Shown here: positions 17,666 through 26,210 of the stretch, piece by piece
Position numbering within the stretch: position 1 is the first letter of the stretch
Layout of the letters: each line of letters begins with the position of its first letter
NCBI GenBank assembly: GCA_913055845.1
Contig: CAJXKO010000020.1
Location: 1 to 37,599 of the forward strand
Reading direction: 5' to 3'
Length of the DNA stretch: 37,599 nucleotides
Origin: an uncultured Bacteroidota bacterium
GTDB taxonomy: Bacteria; Bacteroidota; Rhodothermia; Rhodothermales; Salinibacteraceae
Translations under genes and position numbers: made by a program
The notes under the pieces: generated by a model
The model's database searches: none
The model's input: only the letters and a program-made list of their open reading frames with translations
Told to the model about the DNA's origin: nothing

Positions 17666-18439
17666 ATGTTTGGACACGAGACGCTTCCTATTGCCCGAGC
17701 CACTCGCCCGCTTCGAACAATCGTGGGGCTTAGTCTTGTGCTGCTCCTGGCGGCCTGCGGGGGCACCCACCGCGCCTCGGAGACCCCGGAGGCGCGCTAC
17801 CGGGCCGCCATTGCGGATGCCCGAACGGCCGAACCCGAAGAGATCACGACCACGCTCACGCCCCTCGTCCCGTACAACGACTCCCTCGTGTGGCGCACGA
17901 CGGAGGGCACCCGGCAAGTACTGGTGGTCACCTGGGGGGGGAGCGAGACACTACCCAATGTGACGGCGGGCGACACGGTGACGGCCGACCAGGACGTGTG
18001 GGTGACCGCCGCGCCTCAGCTTCGGCGGTTTTGCCGGGGGCTCGATCGCTCCGAAGACGCGCTCCGGCTCCGCCTCGCCCAGCGTCTGGGTTTGCCCCCG
18101 GATGCCGACTACGACCGGTTCGTGGAGCTCTGGGTGCGTCCGCAGGCCCTCGTGCGCCCCTGCCCCGACCCCGAGGTGACGGACCGCGAGTGCGAACTGC
18201 GCACGCCCACCCCCAGGGCCCACGTGCAGGTCAGTGACGCCCACACGAACTGGTTCCAGGGCCTGAAAGAGACCTCCTACGGCCCGAACGGCTACCCCTT
18301 CACGGGCCTCGGTTACACCTACGACTGGAACCCGACGACCGACGAGGTAGGCCCGAGCGAGTTTGTGCTGCGACCCGGTGAGTCCGGCGTCGTCCGGGCC
18401 ACGTACTCGACCGCCGCGTACTGCCGGGCCGCCGACTGA
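17666..18439 (+). CDS. lipoprotein of unknown function
   Basis: 257 residues. A signal peptide with lipobox LLLAAC (Cys31) predicts a lipid anchor. The mature protein has several Cys residues (RRFCRGLD, VRPCPDP, DRECELR, AAYCRAAD) that could form disulfides in the periplasm, and a Trp/Tyr/Gly-rich segment (TNWFQGLKETSYGPNGYPFTGLGYTYDWNP). I recognise no domain. It starts 14 bases after the preceding membrane-protein gene, so the two are probably co-transcribed; the phosphodiesterase gene follows after 90 bases. Confidence 0.7.
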   Translation: MFGHETLPIARATRPLRTIVGLSLVLLLAACGGTHRASETPEARYRAAIADARTAEPEEITTTLTPLVPYNDSLVWRTTEGTRQVLVVTWGGSETLPNVTAGDTVTADQDVWVTAAPQLRRFCRGLDRSEDALRLRLAQRLGLPPDADYDRFVELWVRPQALVRPCPDPEVTDRECELRTPTPRAHVQVSDAHTNWFQGLKETSYGPNGYPFTGLGYTYDWNPTTDEVGPSEFVLRPGESGVVRATYSTAAYCRAAD

Positions 18440-18529
18440 GAGACATCCTTTCTTTGCGGGTTACACGACCGTGCCGGTCGGCAATTACCTTGGACTTGTG
18501 CGCGACCGTTCCCCACTCCCCCACCCCCA

Positions 18530-19819
18530 ATGCTTATCCGACGCTCGCTGACGGTTGTCCTTTTTCTGGGTCTCCTGGGTCTCGGATCCGGATGCCAGTC
18601 GACGGCCCCACCCTCCTCTTCCGAAACTGCAACGGAGGACGCTCCGGCTCCCCTGATCGTCATCTCCATCGACGGCCTCCGGTGGGACTATCTCGACCTG
18701 CACGAGGCACCCACCCTGTCCCGACTGGCAGACGAGGGCGTCCACGTCGAGCACCTAACGCCCCTCTTCCCCACCAAGACCTTTCCCAATCACTACAGCA
18801 CGGTCACGGGCCTTTATCCCTCCAACCACGGCATCATCGCAAACACGATGTACGACCCGGTGATGGACGCGACGTTCAGCCTCAGCGACCGGGACGCTGT
18901 CGAAAACCCCGACTGGTGGGGCGGCGAACCCATCTGGGTGACCGCCGAACAGCAGGGTCGCACGGCGGCCACCTACTTCTGGCCCGGGTCCGAGGCCCCT
19001 GTGCAGGGCGTGCGTCCCTCCGAATGGTTTCGGTACGACGAGAGCGTGCCCGGCACCACCCGCGTGGACCAGGCCCTGGAGTGGCTCGATCGTCCGGCCG
19101 AGACGCGCCCCGACCTCCTCACGCTCTACTTCAGCCGCGTCGACACGAAGGGACACTACTACGGCCCGCGCTCCGACTCGGTCGCTACGGCCCTGCGTGA
19201 GGTCGACGGCTTTATTCAGCGCCTGCTCGATGGCCTCGACGCCCGGAATCTCACGGACGAGGTGAACCTCCTGTTAACCTCCGACCACGGCATGAGCTCC
19301 ATATCCCGCGACCGCACCATCGTCCTCGACGACTACATCGACCTCGACGACGTGCGGCTCACCGCCCGAAACCCGGTGGCGATGATGGAGCCTCGCTCCG
19401 GCGTATCGGTCGACTCAGTGGTGACGGCGCTCGACCGGGTTCCTCACCTGTCGGCGTACCGTAAGGGGACGCTGCCGGATACCCTTCATTTCGATGCCCA
19501 CCGCCGCATTCCCTCCGTAATCGCCCTGGCCGATGAGGGGTGGAGCCTCCGAACACGGGCGTGGATGAAGCGAAATCCGGACTGGGACGGGGGCGGGACG
19601 CACGGCTACGATCCCAGATACGAAACCATGCATACTCTACTCCTGGCCCGCGGGCCCGCTTTCCAGGCGTCGGCTACGGTGGAGCAAATGTCGCTGCTCC
19701 ACCTCTACGAACTGATGTGCGCGGTGCTCGACCTGGATCCGGCCCCCAACGACGGGCGACTGGAGGCCGCGCGGCCCCTCCTCGCCCCCGACGCGGTCCC
19801 TACGCCCGCGACCCCATAG
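18530..19819 (+). CDS. lipoprotein ectonucleotide pyrophosphatase/phosphodiesterase (NPP) family
   Basis: 429 residues with a lipoprotein signal (LGSGC, Cys22) and the alkaline-phosphatase-superfamily fold. IVISIDGLRWDYL supplies the first metal Asp (D48). FPTKTFPNHYSTVTGLYP holds the nucleophile Thr (T84) and is the signature of NPP enzymes, with the downstream Asn in GIIANTMYDP. Metal-ligand blocks TSDHGM and the GTHGYDPRYETMHTLLLARGP end segment complete the site. NPPs cleave phosphodiester or pyrophosphate bonds in nucleotides, phospholipids or sugar nucleotides; the substrate here is not determinable. Located at the cell surface or periplasm by its lipid anchor. All key residues present. 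Confidence 0.92.
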   Translation: MLIRRSLTVVLFLGLLGLGSGCQSTAPPSSSETATEDAPAPLIVISIDGLRWDYLDLHEAPTLSRLADEGVHVEHLTPLFPTKTFPNHYSTVTGLYPSNHGIIANTMYDPVMDATFSLSDRDAVENPDWWGGEPIWVTAEQQGRTAATYFWPGSEAPVQGVRPSEWFRYDESVPGTTRVDQALEWLDRPAETRPDLLTLYFSRVDTKGHYYGPRSDSVATALREVDGFIQRLLDGLDARNLTDEVNLLLTSDHGMSSISRDRTIVLDDYIDLDDVRLTARNPVAMMEPRSGVSVDSVVTALDRVPHLSAYRKGTLPDTLHFDAHRRIPSVIALADEGWSLRTRAWMKRNPDWDGGGTHGYDPRYETMHTLLLARGPAFQASATVEQMSLLHLYELMCAVLDLDPAPNDGRLEAARPLLAPDAVPTPATP

Positions 19820-19865
19820 AGCTCAGAGTTCCTGCACTTGCCAGAATTCCCGCCCCCCTGCGCGC

Positions 19866-21593
19866 TCAGTCGGCGACTCCATCCTCCCCCTCTTCGCGAC
19901 GATCTTCCATCTCCTCCGCCCGCTCCTCCAGCTCCTCGGCCTGTTCGCGGAGGCGACGGGCCTCTTCTCGAAGGTGCTCCGGGGCTTCTCGCTCCATCCG
20001 CTCACGCAACTGGTCGAAGTGGCGGCGGAGACTGTCGGCGTACTCCTTCTGCCGACGGATCAGGCTGTCTACATTCAGGTCAAACTCGAAGTCCTCCCGG
20101 TTGAATTTATCGAAATAGAAGGTGCTGTCCGCAGTCCCGTCATCGAACTCATCGCCTGAGATCCGGTCCTTGAAAGATCGGGCGAGGCTATCGGCCTGCC
20201 ATCGCACCTGTAGGGCTCGGTGCTCCAGGCTGTCGAGATCAAATCGCTCCCGGAACATCCGTTTCAGACTGTCTGCGTCGAACCGAGTTTGGATCAGCCG
20301 TTTGAGGCTGTCGGGATCGATGTCTCCCAGGATGGCCCGTTCGAGACTGTCGACCTCCACCGCTTCACGGTCCACGATAGTGACCACGCGCCGATTCGAA
20401 TCGCCTCGTACCGATACGACCGCCGGTTCCTCCTCCGAGTCCTGCCGTGGAGACGATGACGGTTCGGGCACGTCTTCCTCCGCCAGGGCCTTTGCTTCAG
20501 AGGAGGTCGCCTCCGTGGAAGACTGCTGTGACGCACAAGCAGCCAATCCGACGGGAACAGTGACCATCAACAGCACGACGGCCACGATTGAAAGCCGCCG
20601 CCCAGTCGTAGAGGGCGCCTCCGGCGGCCCCACGAGGCGCTGAATACGATTGAGTAGCGATCCATCGGTAGCCGCCGGGCCCCACGCGGTCGTCGCCGTA
20701 CCCTCGACGGCCTGCTCAGCCAACGCGGTGAGGGCCTGCGCGTAGGTCGTCCGCTCCGAGCCTGCCTGCACCACGAGGTCGTCACAGCACGCCTCCCGCG
20801 CCTGCCGCACCTGCCGCGAGACCCACCACGTAGCCGGGTGGAAGAAGAGGAGCGTCTCCACGACCGCCTGCAGCCGCCCCACGAGCACGTCGTAACGCCG
20901 GACGTGGGCCAGTTCGTGCAGCAGCAACGCCTCCACCTGCGCGGGCGGGAGGCCGGACAGAAAGCCCGCGGGCACGAGAATCACGGGCCGCCACCACCCG
21001 GCCAGCACCGGGCCGTCGACCCGATCGGATTGGCGCAGGTCCACAGAGGCGCCAACTCTCATTCGGTCGGCAAGCGTCCGGAGACGGTCCTGCCACTCGG
21101 GCGGCGCCGATCTGCTGCTCCGCCGCACCCGCCGCATCCGCCACGCTCCACCACCGAGGCGAAGGGCGACGATGATTACCCCGAGGCCCCAGGCAACCAC
21201 GCCCCACGGCAGTGCGGGCTGAATCCTGGACGCGGCCCAGGCCCACCACGAAGCGGGAGGCGCAGCGGCGGGCTCTGTGGCGTAAGACGCTTCGGCACTC
21301 GTAACCTCATTGTCCACGACCCCCATCGAGGCAGGCGCCCCCGGCGCCGAGGGGTCCACGCCCCCGCTCAGAACCACCCCGGTTCCGATGGGAAGCGCGA
21401 GGAGCCCAAGAAGGGCGACGCACCCTACGGCATAACGGACCCGTGGCGGGTGATGGCGCAGCAGATGCAGTGCCCCCGCGAGTACAGCGGCCATGAGCGC
21501 CCCCTGCCACACGAAATGTAGAAGGGTCCACCCCAGCAGTTCGACAGTCGGTGCGTGGAGGAGAGACCAGAGGCTAGGCATCGTCATGGTCAT
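19866..21593 (-). CDS. M56 family (BlaR1-like) membrane metallopeptidase with repeat-bearing tail
   Basis: 575 residues. N-terminal membrane helices (about 18-70 and 128-145) frame a cytoplasmic M56 protease domain with the zinc motif HELAH (226-230) and the downstream REACCDD (E267 third ligand). A last helix at about 335-351 leads to a periplasmic tail. Instead of the penicillin-sensing domain of BlaR1, the tail has five DSLxR-type units (415-472, about 13-residue period), then a charged helical region ending in a coiled coil (~530-570). BlaR1-type proteins cleave the partner repressor when a signal binds outside. The start overlaps the stop of the BlaI gene by 8-20 bases (ATG at 21593, 21587 or 21581), implying translational coupling. 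Confidence 0.9.
   Translation of the reverse strand: MTMTMPSLWSLLHAPTVELLGWTLLHFVWQGALMAAVLAGALHLLRHHPPRVRYAVGCVALLGLLALPIGTGVVLSGGVDPSAPGAPASMGVVDNEVTSAEASYATEPAAAPPASWWAWAASRIQPALPWGVVAWGLGVIIVALRLGGGAWRMRRVRRSSRSAPPEWQDRLRTLADRMRVGASVDLRQSDRVDGPVLAGWWRPVILVPAGFLSGLPPAQVEALLLHELAHVRRYDVLVGRLQAVVETLLFFHPATWWVSRQVRQAREACCDDLVVQAGSERTTYAQALTALAEQAVEGTATTAWGPAATDGSLLNRIQRLVGPPEAPSTTGRRLSIVAVVLLMVTVPVGLAACASQQSSTEATSSEAKALAEEDVPEPSSSPRQDSEEEPAVVSVRGDSNRRVVTIVDREAVEVDSLERAILGDIDPDSLKRLIQTRFDADSLKRMFRERFDLDSLEHRALQVRWQADSLARSFKDRISGDEFDDGTADSTFYFDKFNREDFEFDLNVDSLIRRQKEYADSLRRHFDQLRERMEREAPEHLREEARRLREQAEELEERAEEMEDRREEGEDGVAD
20178..20351 (-). repeat. 13-residue DSLxR tandem repeats within the M56 tail
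   Basis: D-S-L-x-R/H units begin at residues 415, 428, 441, 454 and 468 of the M56 product (steps 13, 13, 13 and 14); further DSL units stand at 509 and 520. At DNA level this is a degenerate 39-bp repeat. Intervening residues vary (ILGDIDP, LIQTRFDA, MFRERFDL), so the constraint appears to act on the protein. Confidence 0.8.
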
Positions 21594-21963
21594 CGTCGTC
21601 GATTTGAGCGAGAAGGTCGCGGATTTGGTCGAGCTCGTCGCGGGACACGTCCTCCGTCGAGAGCGCCCGCATCACGAGTTGCCGCGCCGACCCCCCGAAG
21701 GCCCGGTCCAGCAGATCGTCCACGAGGCGGCGCTGCGTGTCGGCCTCCTGGACCGCCGGGGCGTACACGTGCGCCCGCCCCGACTCGTCGCGGGTCACGA
21801 GACCCTTGTCTAGCATGAGCTGGAGGTGCTTCAACACCGTCGTGTAGCCCTGGTCGGTGTCGAGGTGGTCCTGCACCTCGCGGACGGTGGACGGGCCGTG
21901 GGCCCAGAGCACGCGCAAGATGGCAAGCTCGGCGTCGGTAGGCAGGGGAGCGTCGAGCGGCAT
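21574..21963 (-). CDS. BlaI/MecI-family transcriptional repressor
   Basis: 129 residues, normal family length. The winged-helix N-terminus (LPTDAELAILRVLWAHGPSTVREVQDHL) with the recognition helix region GYTTVLKHLQLMLDKGLVTRDESGRAHVYAP is typical of BlaI, BlaR-regulated repressors that bind as dimers to palindromic operators. The C-terminal helical part (RRLVDDLLDRAFGGSARQLV) serves dimerisation and contains the site usually cut when the partner M56 peptidase is activated. The gene overlaps the peptidase gene. Two palindromes 23-59 bases upstream of the ATG are good operators, so it probably represses its own operon. Its signal here is not known; beta-lactam control is not implied. Confidence 0.93.
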   Translation of the reverse strand: MPLDAPLPTDAELAILRVLWAHGPSTVREVQDHLDTDQGYTTVLKHLQLMLDKGLVTRDESGRAHVYAPAVQEADTQRRLVDDLLDRAFGGSARQLVMRALSTEDVSRDELDQIRDLLAQIDDDDHDDA

Positions 21964-21985
21964 GGAGGGAGGTAGGCTGCTGAAA

Positions 21986-22022
21986 TACGAACTCGTTCGT
22001 ACCTACTACGAAGAGTTTCGTA
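21986..22022. promoter_or_regulatory. twin BlaI-type operators
   Basis: Two 16-bp inverted repeats of the form TACGAA-N4-TTCGTA: TACGAACTCGTTCGTA (21986-22001) and TACGAAGAGTTTCGTA (22007-22022). Their starts are 21 bp apart, two helical turns, so two repressor dimers would lie on the same face. They sit directly upstream of the BlaI-family start (21963), the position expected for autorepression. Confidence 0.85.
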
Positions 22023-22076
22023 TGTTTCGGGGAGGTCCTCCCTTCTCCGTGCTCTCCTTCGGCGGCTTTTCCTTCC

Positions 22077-22766
22077 CTACTGCTGCCCCGGTCTCGTACT
22101 CTGGGGAGACGTAGAGGCCTCGCTCTCTTCCTCGCCGAGACGAACCATCTCGTCGGCAAACGGCGTCAACGCATCCGTCTGGTGGCTGGCGACAATGGCG
22201 AGCCCTCCCTCCTCGACAAAGGCCTGAATGAGCTTCGCGGTGGCCTCGGTGGTGGCCGTGTCAAGGCTGCGGAGCGGCTCGTCCATCAGCACCACCGCCG
22301 GCTCGGCCACAAACGCGGCGGCAATCTGGGCCTTCTGCACCATGCCGCTCGAATAGGTGCCGATGAGATTCTCGCGCCGCTCGTCCAGCCGGAGGCGATT
22401 GAGCAGCGCATCGATGCGGGCCGGTCCCTCGTCGTCGGTCCACTGCCCGCGGCTGCGCAGAATCCATTCGAGCAGCTCGACGGCGGTCAGGTGCTCCGGC
22501 AGTTCGGGCCCGGCGTGGACGAGGCCCACGTCCTGCAGATAGCGGTATGGCCGCTCGTGAATGTTGAGGGCTCCGTAGCGGACGGTTCCACTCGTCGGGT
22601 AAGCCTGCACGGCCAGGAGGCGCAGGAGCGTGGTTTTTCCTGCCCCGTTGGGGCCTACGAGCACGGTCAGGGTGCCCGGGACAAACGACCGTGAGAGGCC
22701 GTCGAGGACGGGCGGCCCGTCGCCGTAGCGCTTGGTCAGCGCGTCGAGGGTAAGCGAAGCAGCCAT
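22077..22766 (-). CDS. ABC transporter ATP-binding protein
   Basis: 229 residues from ATG 22766. Walker A GPNGAGKTT (38-46), signature YSSGM (138-142, with Ser for the usual first Gly), Walker B VVLMDEPLRSLD (158-169) and an H-loop His at IVASHQTD. This resembles the ATPase of ABC-2-type exporters. The open frame extends far upstream through the neighbouring gene, but that part is the wrong frame of the membrane protein. Its only plausible partner is the membrane protein starting at 24076, whose stop is 44 bases upstream. The tail (EESEASTSPQSTRP) is short and acidic. Substrate unknown. Confidence 0.9.
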   Translation of the reverse strand: MAASLTLDALTKRYGDGPPVLDGLSRSFVPGTLTVLVGPNGAGKTTLLRLLAVQAYPTSGTVRYGALNIHERPYRYLQDVGLVHAGPELPEHLTAVELLEWILRSRGQWTDDEGPARIDALLNRLRLDERRENLIGTYSSGMVQKAQIAAAFVAEPAVVLMDEPLRSLDTATTEATAKLIQAFVEEGGLAIVASHQTDALTPFADEMVRLGEEESEASTSPQSTRPGQQ

Positions 22767-22810
22767 AAGGCGATCCAGATTCAGGAGGCGCGTATCGAAG
22801 CGTGGAGGTC

Positions 22811-24076
22811 CTACGCCGTGGCGCGAGTGCGACCTTCGGCCGCGAGGGTGACGGCCGCCGCCGCTACGATCGATAGGGCCAGGTGCACCGCGGCCCAGGT
22901 GCCCACCCAGCCCCACCCGTACGTGTCCCCGAACAGCACCACGAGCGCGAGGCTTCCCACATGCGGCCCGAACCAGCGCAGGTTGACGAACGTGCGGGCG
23001 CCGATCCAGTCGGCTACCGACTGCATGGAAACCTGGAAGGCGCGCGGGGCCGCCGAGGGCGTGCCCAGCACCGCACCGGCCGCCACCTGCCCGGCAAATA
23101 TCACCAGCAGGTACGTCGTGATGACGGCCGGGGCCACACCGCGGATGCAGAAGAGCCACAGGCCGAGATGCGCCACCGCTACGAGGCGACCCAGGGGCAG
23201 GCGGCGGTCGAGCTGCCGTACGCTGGCCCACGCGGCCGGGCGCCATCGCCGCGGCACCCAGTAGAGGGCGTCGTAGGGCACCGGTTCGCGGTCGGTAGCC
23301 GCCACCGTGCCGCCCCCCAGCACCTCGGCGTAGAAGGCGGTGGTGTGGTAGAAGTGCCGGTCGTACGCGGTCCGGCGCCGTCCCAGGCGCGCCCCGGCCC
23401 AGCCGAGCAGCAGAAGCCCAGGCCCCCACGCAAGCAGCCCCGTGCCTACCTGTGCCCCCGCCGCGGTGGCGACCACCGCCGCCACGGCTACCACAAAGCA
23501 CCGGGTGGTGGCAAAGAGGGCGGGCACGAGCCCACGCGGCAGGTCTACGCCCTGGCCCTGTTCCTCTACCGCCTGGGCGTACCACTGCCCCGCCTGCCCC
23601 TCCTGCCAGGCCTGCGAGCGGGCTCCCAGGGTGGCAAAATGCACAAAGCTATCCAGCGCCGCGCCCAGAATGAGCAGGAGTCCCTGGCCCAGGGCCGCTG
23701 TCTTGAGTCCCAGACGGCGGAGGGGCCCGCCCGGATCCGCATATGCCAAAAGCACCGCCGGAACCGCCACGAGCAGAACAAGCGGCGCCAGCCGGCGCCC
23801 GTGATAGCGCAGCAGACGACGCGGCGCCCAGTTGAGCCGCTGCAGGGTGGCCACGTTCGGGTCCGGAAACAGCACGTTGGGCGGCGCGACGGCAAACACA
23901 CCCGCCGCCACAAAGGCCCACAACCGCAGCCCGTCGGCCCGGGTCGCCGGATCTGCCCCGGCCGCCAGCAGCACGGCCGCAGCGCTCAATACGCCGAGGA
24001 GCAGCGCGTACGCCAACCGGGACGCCCAGCCGGCGCCGTAGCGGATGGGACTGGGAAGGGAGGACGGACGCGGCAC
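22811..24076 (-). CDS. multi-pass membrane protein, probable ABC permease partner
   Basis: 421 residues with about ten hydrophobic helices, Ala/Leu/Val-rich, and charged loops. The N-terminal region (LAYALLLGVLSAAAVLLAAG) and the later segments (TRCFVVAVAAVVATAAGAQ, VGSLALVVLFG, LSIVAAAAVTLAAEG) are membrane-spanning. A conserved-looking loop has a His/Tyr cluster (YDRHFYHTTAFYAEVLGG). I do not recognise a known permease family, but it sits directly upstream of an ABC ATPase on the same strand with 44 bases between, and no other membrane partner is near, so a permease role is inferred. Confidence 0.7.
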   Translation of the reverse strand: MPRPSSLPSPIRYGAGWASRLAYALLLGVLSAAAVLLAAGADPATRADGLRLWAFVAAGVFAVAPPNVLFPDPNVATLQRLNWAPRRLLRYHGRRLAPLVLLVAVPAVLLAYADPGGPLRRLGLKTAALGQGLLLILGAALDSFVHFATLGARSQAWQEGQAGQWYAQAVEEQGQGVDLPRGLVPALFATTRCFVVAVAAVVATAAGAQVGTGLLAWGPGLLLLGWAGARLGRRRTAYDRHFYHTTAFYAEVLGGGTVAATDREPVPYDALYWVPRRWRPAAWASVRQLDRRLPLGRLVAVAHLGLWLFCIRGVAPAVITTYLLVIFAGQVAAGAVLGTPSAAPRAFQVSMQSVADWIGARTFVNLRWFGPHVGSLALVVLFGDTYGWGWVGTWAAVHLALSIVAAAAVTLAAEGRTRATA

Positions 24077-24348
24077 AGTCGTTGGGGAGCGGCGATCGAA
24101 AACTAGCGGCGAACAGATATGCGTAAAAACGTACGGTCAGAACCGCCGCCTGTCCACGTCTCCACGGGAAAATCGGACCAAATGCCGGCGTCCAATGCAC
24201 GCCAGAGATCGGGGGACCGTCGTTGAGCTGGCTTCCCAACTGCCGTTCCCCCGTCTCTTCGCAGAGGCCTCCTAGAAAACCTATCGTCACCTCCACGCAT
24301 ACACGCTCTGACCGTTTGCCGCTCTCTCGCACCTGTCGCCGTCCGGTT

Positions 24349-25740
24349 ATGCCTACGAGCACGCTCGCCGATTCGCTCTACGAGCGCCTGCGTCAGTCTT
24401 TTCCCGCCGATCAGGCCTACACGACAGATGACTGGACCGCAGACGCCCTACCGGGCCCGGTGCGTCACCACCTTATCCACCTAATGCGCCACCACGGCCG
24501 GCAGGAGGCCCGTCGCCTGCGGCATGCACGCACCGAGTGGGTCAACCACGACCACCCGGACGTGGAGCAAGCCGCCGGGCCCTTCTTCGACGCCGTGGAG
24601 GCCCACGCCCAGGTCCCCGCGGACCAGTGGACCGAAACGCTTCGCACGGCCACCCGTCGCACGACCAATCACCTTGTACGGCCCGTGCCCACACTGGCAT
24701 CGTTCATCTTCGAAGAGGCGTCCGGCGCATTGCCGGTGGCGGAGATTCAGTGGCGGATGCACTTCTTTGGGCCCTACGACTACCTCCCCAACGCCGTGGA
24801 GGCGTTTGCCACCAAGCACGACCGCGACCGCCTCACCCCCGACACCGTCGAGCAGGTGCTCCAGCGCGTCGACGAGCGCATGACGGCCGACTTCGACGCC
24901 GAGCGATGGCTCCAACTGCTCGATCCCCTTTTCGAAACGGCTCAGCGCGCCACCGGACGCGGGCAGGTGTCGATCCCGCTGCTCCGTACCTTCTTTGAGG
25001 AAAAACGAGCCGCCTCAATCATCGATCGGCTCGACGCCCACGAGCGTGAGAACGGTGGCGAGGCCGTAGCCCCCCACACGCTCCGTCGACTCCTCGAGAC
25101 GGCTCAACGCGCGGACTCGTCCCCCCCAAGCGAGCCGTCGCCCAGCCCGGGAACCGATTCGACCCCGCAACCAGCCCCAACGAATTCCCCGCTGTCCGCT
25201 GACATACAGGACGTAGCCCCCCCCTCTCGCCCTTCTGCCCCGGAAGAAACGTCCTCCGAGGATCCACCCAACGGGCCCACCCCAATGTGGAAGCAGTTCG
25301 AGCAGGACACCGTCCGGCGGAGCAGCGAGGTCGACGCCCCAGAGCACGGCAACGCCCAACCGCTCTGGGCCCAATTCCAACAGGGCCCCGCATCCCCTTC
25401 AGACTCTTCTCCTGCCTCGTCCAGACCAGGCCCTGCGGCGTCACCTTCGTCCCCGAACGACTCAGCCCCCTCTCCCGACGGCGAAGATCTCGCCGCACTT
25501 GAGGAGGACGTATTCGGGACCGCCCCTGCCCCCAAGCGCTCAGTCTACGTGCAGAACCTGTTCCACGGCGACCAGGCGGCCTACCGACAGGCCCTCGATC
25601 GCCTGCGCACGACAGACCGCTGGAGCGAGGCCTCGCAGACCATTGCGCGGGAGGTCTTCCGTGCCAACCAGATCAACATCTACAGCGACGCGGCGGTGCA
25701 CTTCACCAACGCCGTAGAGGCAGGGTTTAAAGAGGCGTAG
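24349..25740 (+). CDS. hypothetical protein with helical head, Pro/Ser linker and C-terminal helical domain
   Basis: 463 residues, no signal peptide or membrane segment, so probably cytoplasmic. Residues 1-250 are helical with Arg/His-rich stretches (HHLIHLMRHHGRQEARRLRHARTEW). Residues 255-395 are a long Pro/Ser/Asp-rich, likely disordered linker carrying two similar short motifs, PMWKQFEQ (312-319) and PLWAQFQQ (338-345). The last ~65 residues (SVYVQNLFHGDQAAYRQALD onward) form a compact helical domain. The paired P-x-W-x-Q-F motifs look like docking sites for a partner protein. No function recognised. Start at ATG 24349 is favoured because the earlier open frame has no matching composition. 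Stands alone between divergent and convergent neighbours. Confidence 0.75.
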   Translation: MPTSTLADSLYERLRQSFPADQAYTTDDWTADALPGPVRHHLIHLMRHHGRQEARRLRHARTEWVNHDHPDVEQAAGPFFDAVEAHAQVPADQWTETLRTATRRTTNHLVRPVPTLASFIFEEASGALPVAEIQWRMHFFGPYDYLPNAVEAFATKHDRDRLTPDTVEQVLQRVDERMTADFDAERWLQLLDPLFETAQRATGRGQVSIPLLRTFFEEKRAASIIDRLDAHERENGGEAVAPHTLRRLLETAQRADSSPPSEPSPSPGTDSTPQPAPTNSPLSADIQDVAPPSRPSAPEETSSEDPPNGPTPMWKQFEQDTVRRSSEVDAPEHGNAQPLWAQFQQGPASPSDSSPASSRPGPAASPSSPNDSAPSPDGEDLAALEEDVFGTAPAPKRSVYVQNLFHGDQAAYRQALDRLRTTDRWSEASQTIAREVFRANQINIYSDAAVHFTNAVEAGFKEA

Positions 25741-25841
25741 CGGTGGATCTATCCCCGCGGATACTGTCCTGCTGTTTCTCAGTGCTCCCTTTCGAGCCCC
25801 CTCCCTTGCCTCCAGCCGGGCGCACGCAACTGCGTGAGAGG

Positions 25842-26159
25842 TCACGGATGCTCGTCGTTTTCCTCCCGCAGGCGGCGGGACACGAGCATACAGAGAGCCC
25901 CGAGCGTGGGATCGTCGAGAGCGTAGTACACATGCACCCCCTCCCGGCGCCGCGCGAGCAGTCCCTCGTCCGCCATCGTGCGCAGGTGCTTGCTCACGTT
26001 GGACTGCCGCAGTCCCGTCGCCTCCACGAGGTCGCCCACCGCCTGCTCTCCGCTCGACTGTAGCGCGTTAAGCAGTGTAAGGCGGGCCGGCTCCCCCAGC
26101 ACCTCGAAGCGCCGGGCAACGGCGTCAATCTCATCCAGGGGGACCAGGGGACGGTTCAT
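25842..26159 (-). CDS. ArsR-family transcriptional regulator
   Basis: 105 residues from the ATG at 26159; an ATG at 26180 would add seven residues (total 112). The ArsR winged-helix is clear: ARRFEVLGEPARLTLLNALQ, then AVGDLVEATGLRQSNVSKHLRTMADEGLL with the recognition helix QSNVSKHL. The usual metal-site motif ELCVCDL is replaced by QAVGDLVEA without cysteines, so classical arsenic/antimony sensing is unlikely; one Cys remains near the end. It lies 51 bases downstream of the TonB receptor stop on the same strand. It may regulate that gene or another target. Confidence 0.9.
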   Translation of the reverse strand: MNRPLVPLDEIDAVARRFEVLGEPARLTLLNALQSSGEQAVGDLVEATGLRQSNVSKHLRTMADEGLLARRREGVHVYYALDDPTLGALCMLVSRRLREENDEHP

Positions 26160-26210
26160 GGTCGAGCAGGGCCGCGGCATGGAGCTGAACGGCCGTTCGG
26201 AGCGAGTGCG

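Noticed and set aside
21574-21963. A beta-lactam resistance regulator
   Set aside because: There is no beta-lactamase or penicillin-binding sensor domain in view; the M56 tail is repeats and coiled coil, so a BlaI/BlaR1 relationship is by fold only.
22767-23585. A fusion of the ABC ATPase with an upstream domain
   Set aside because: The frame is open upstream of 22766, but the peptide is Gly/Arg/Pro-rich shadow of the permease gene, which reads properly in another frame.
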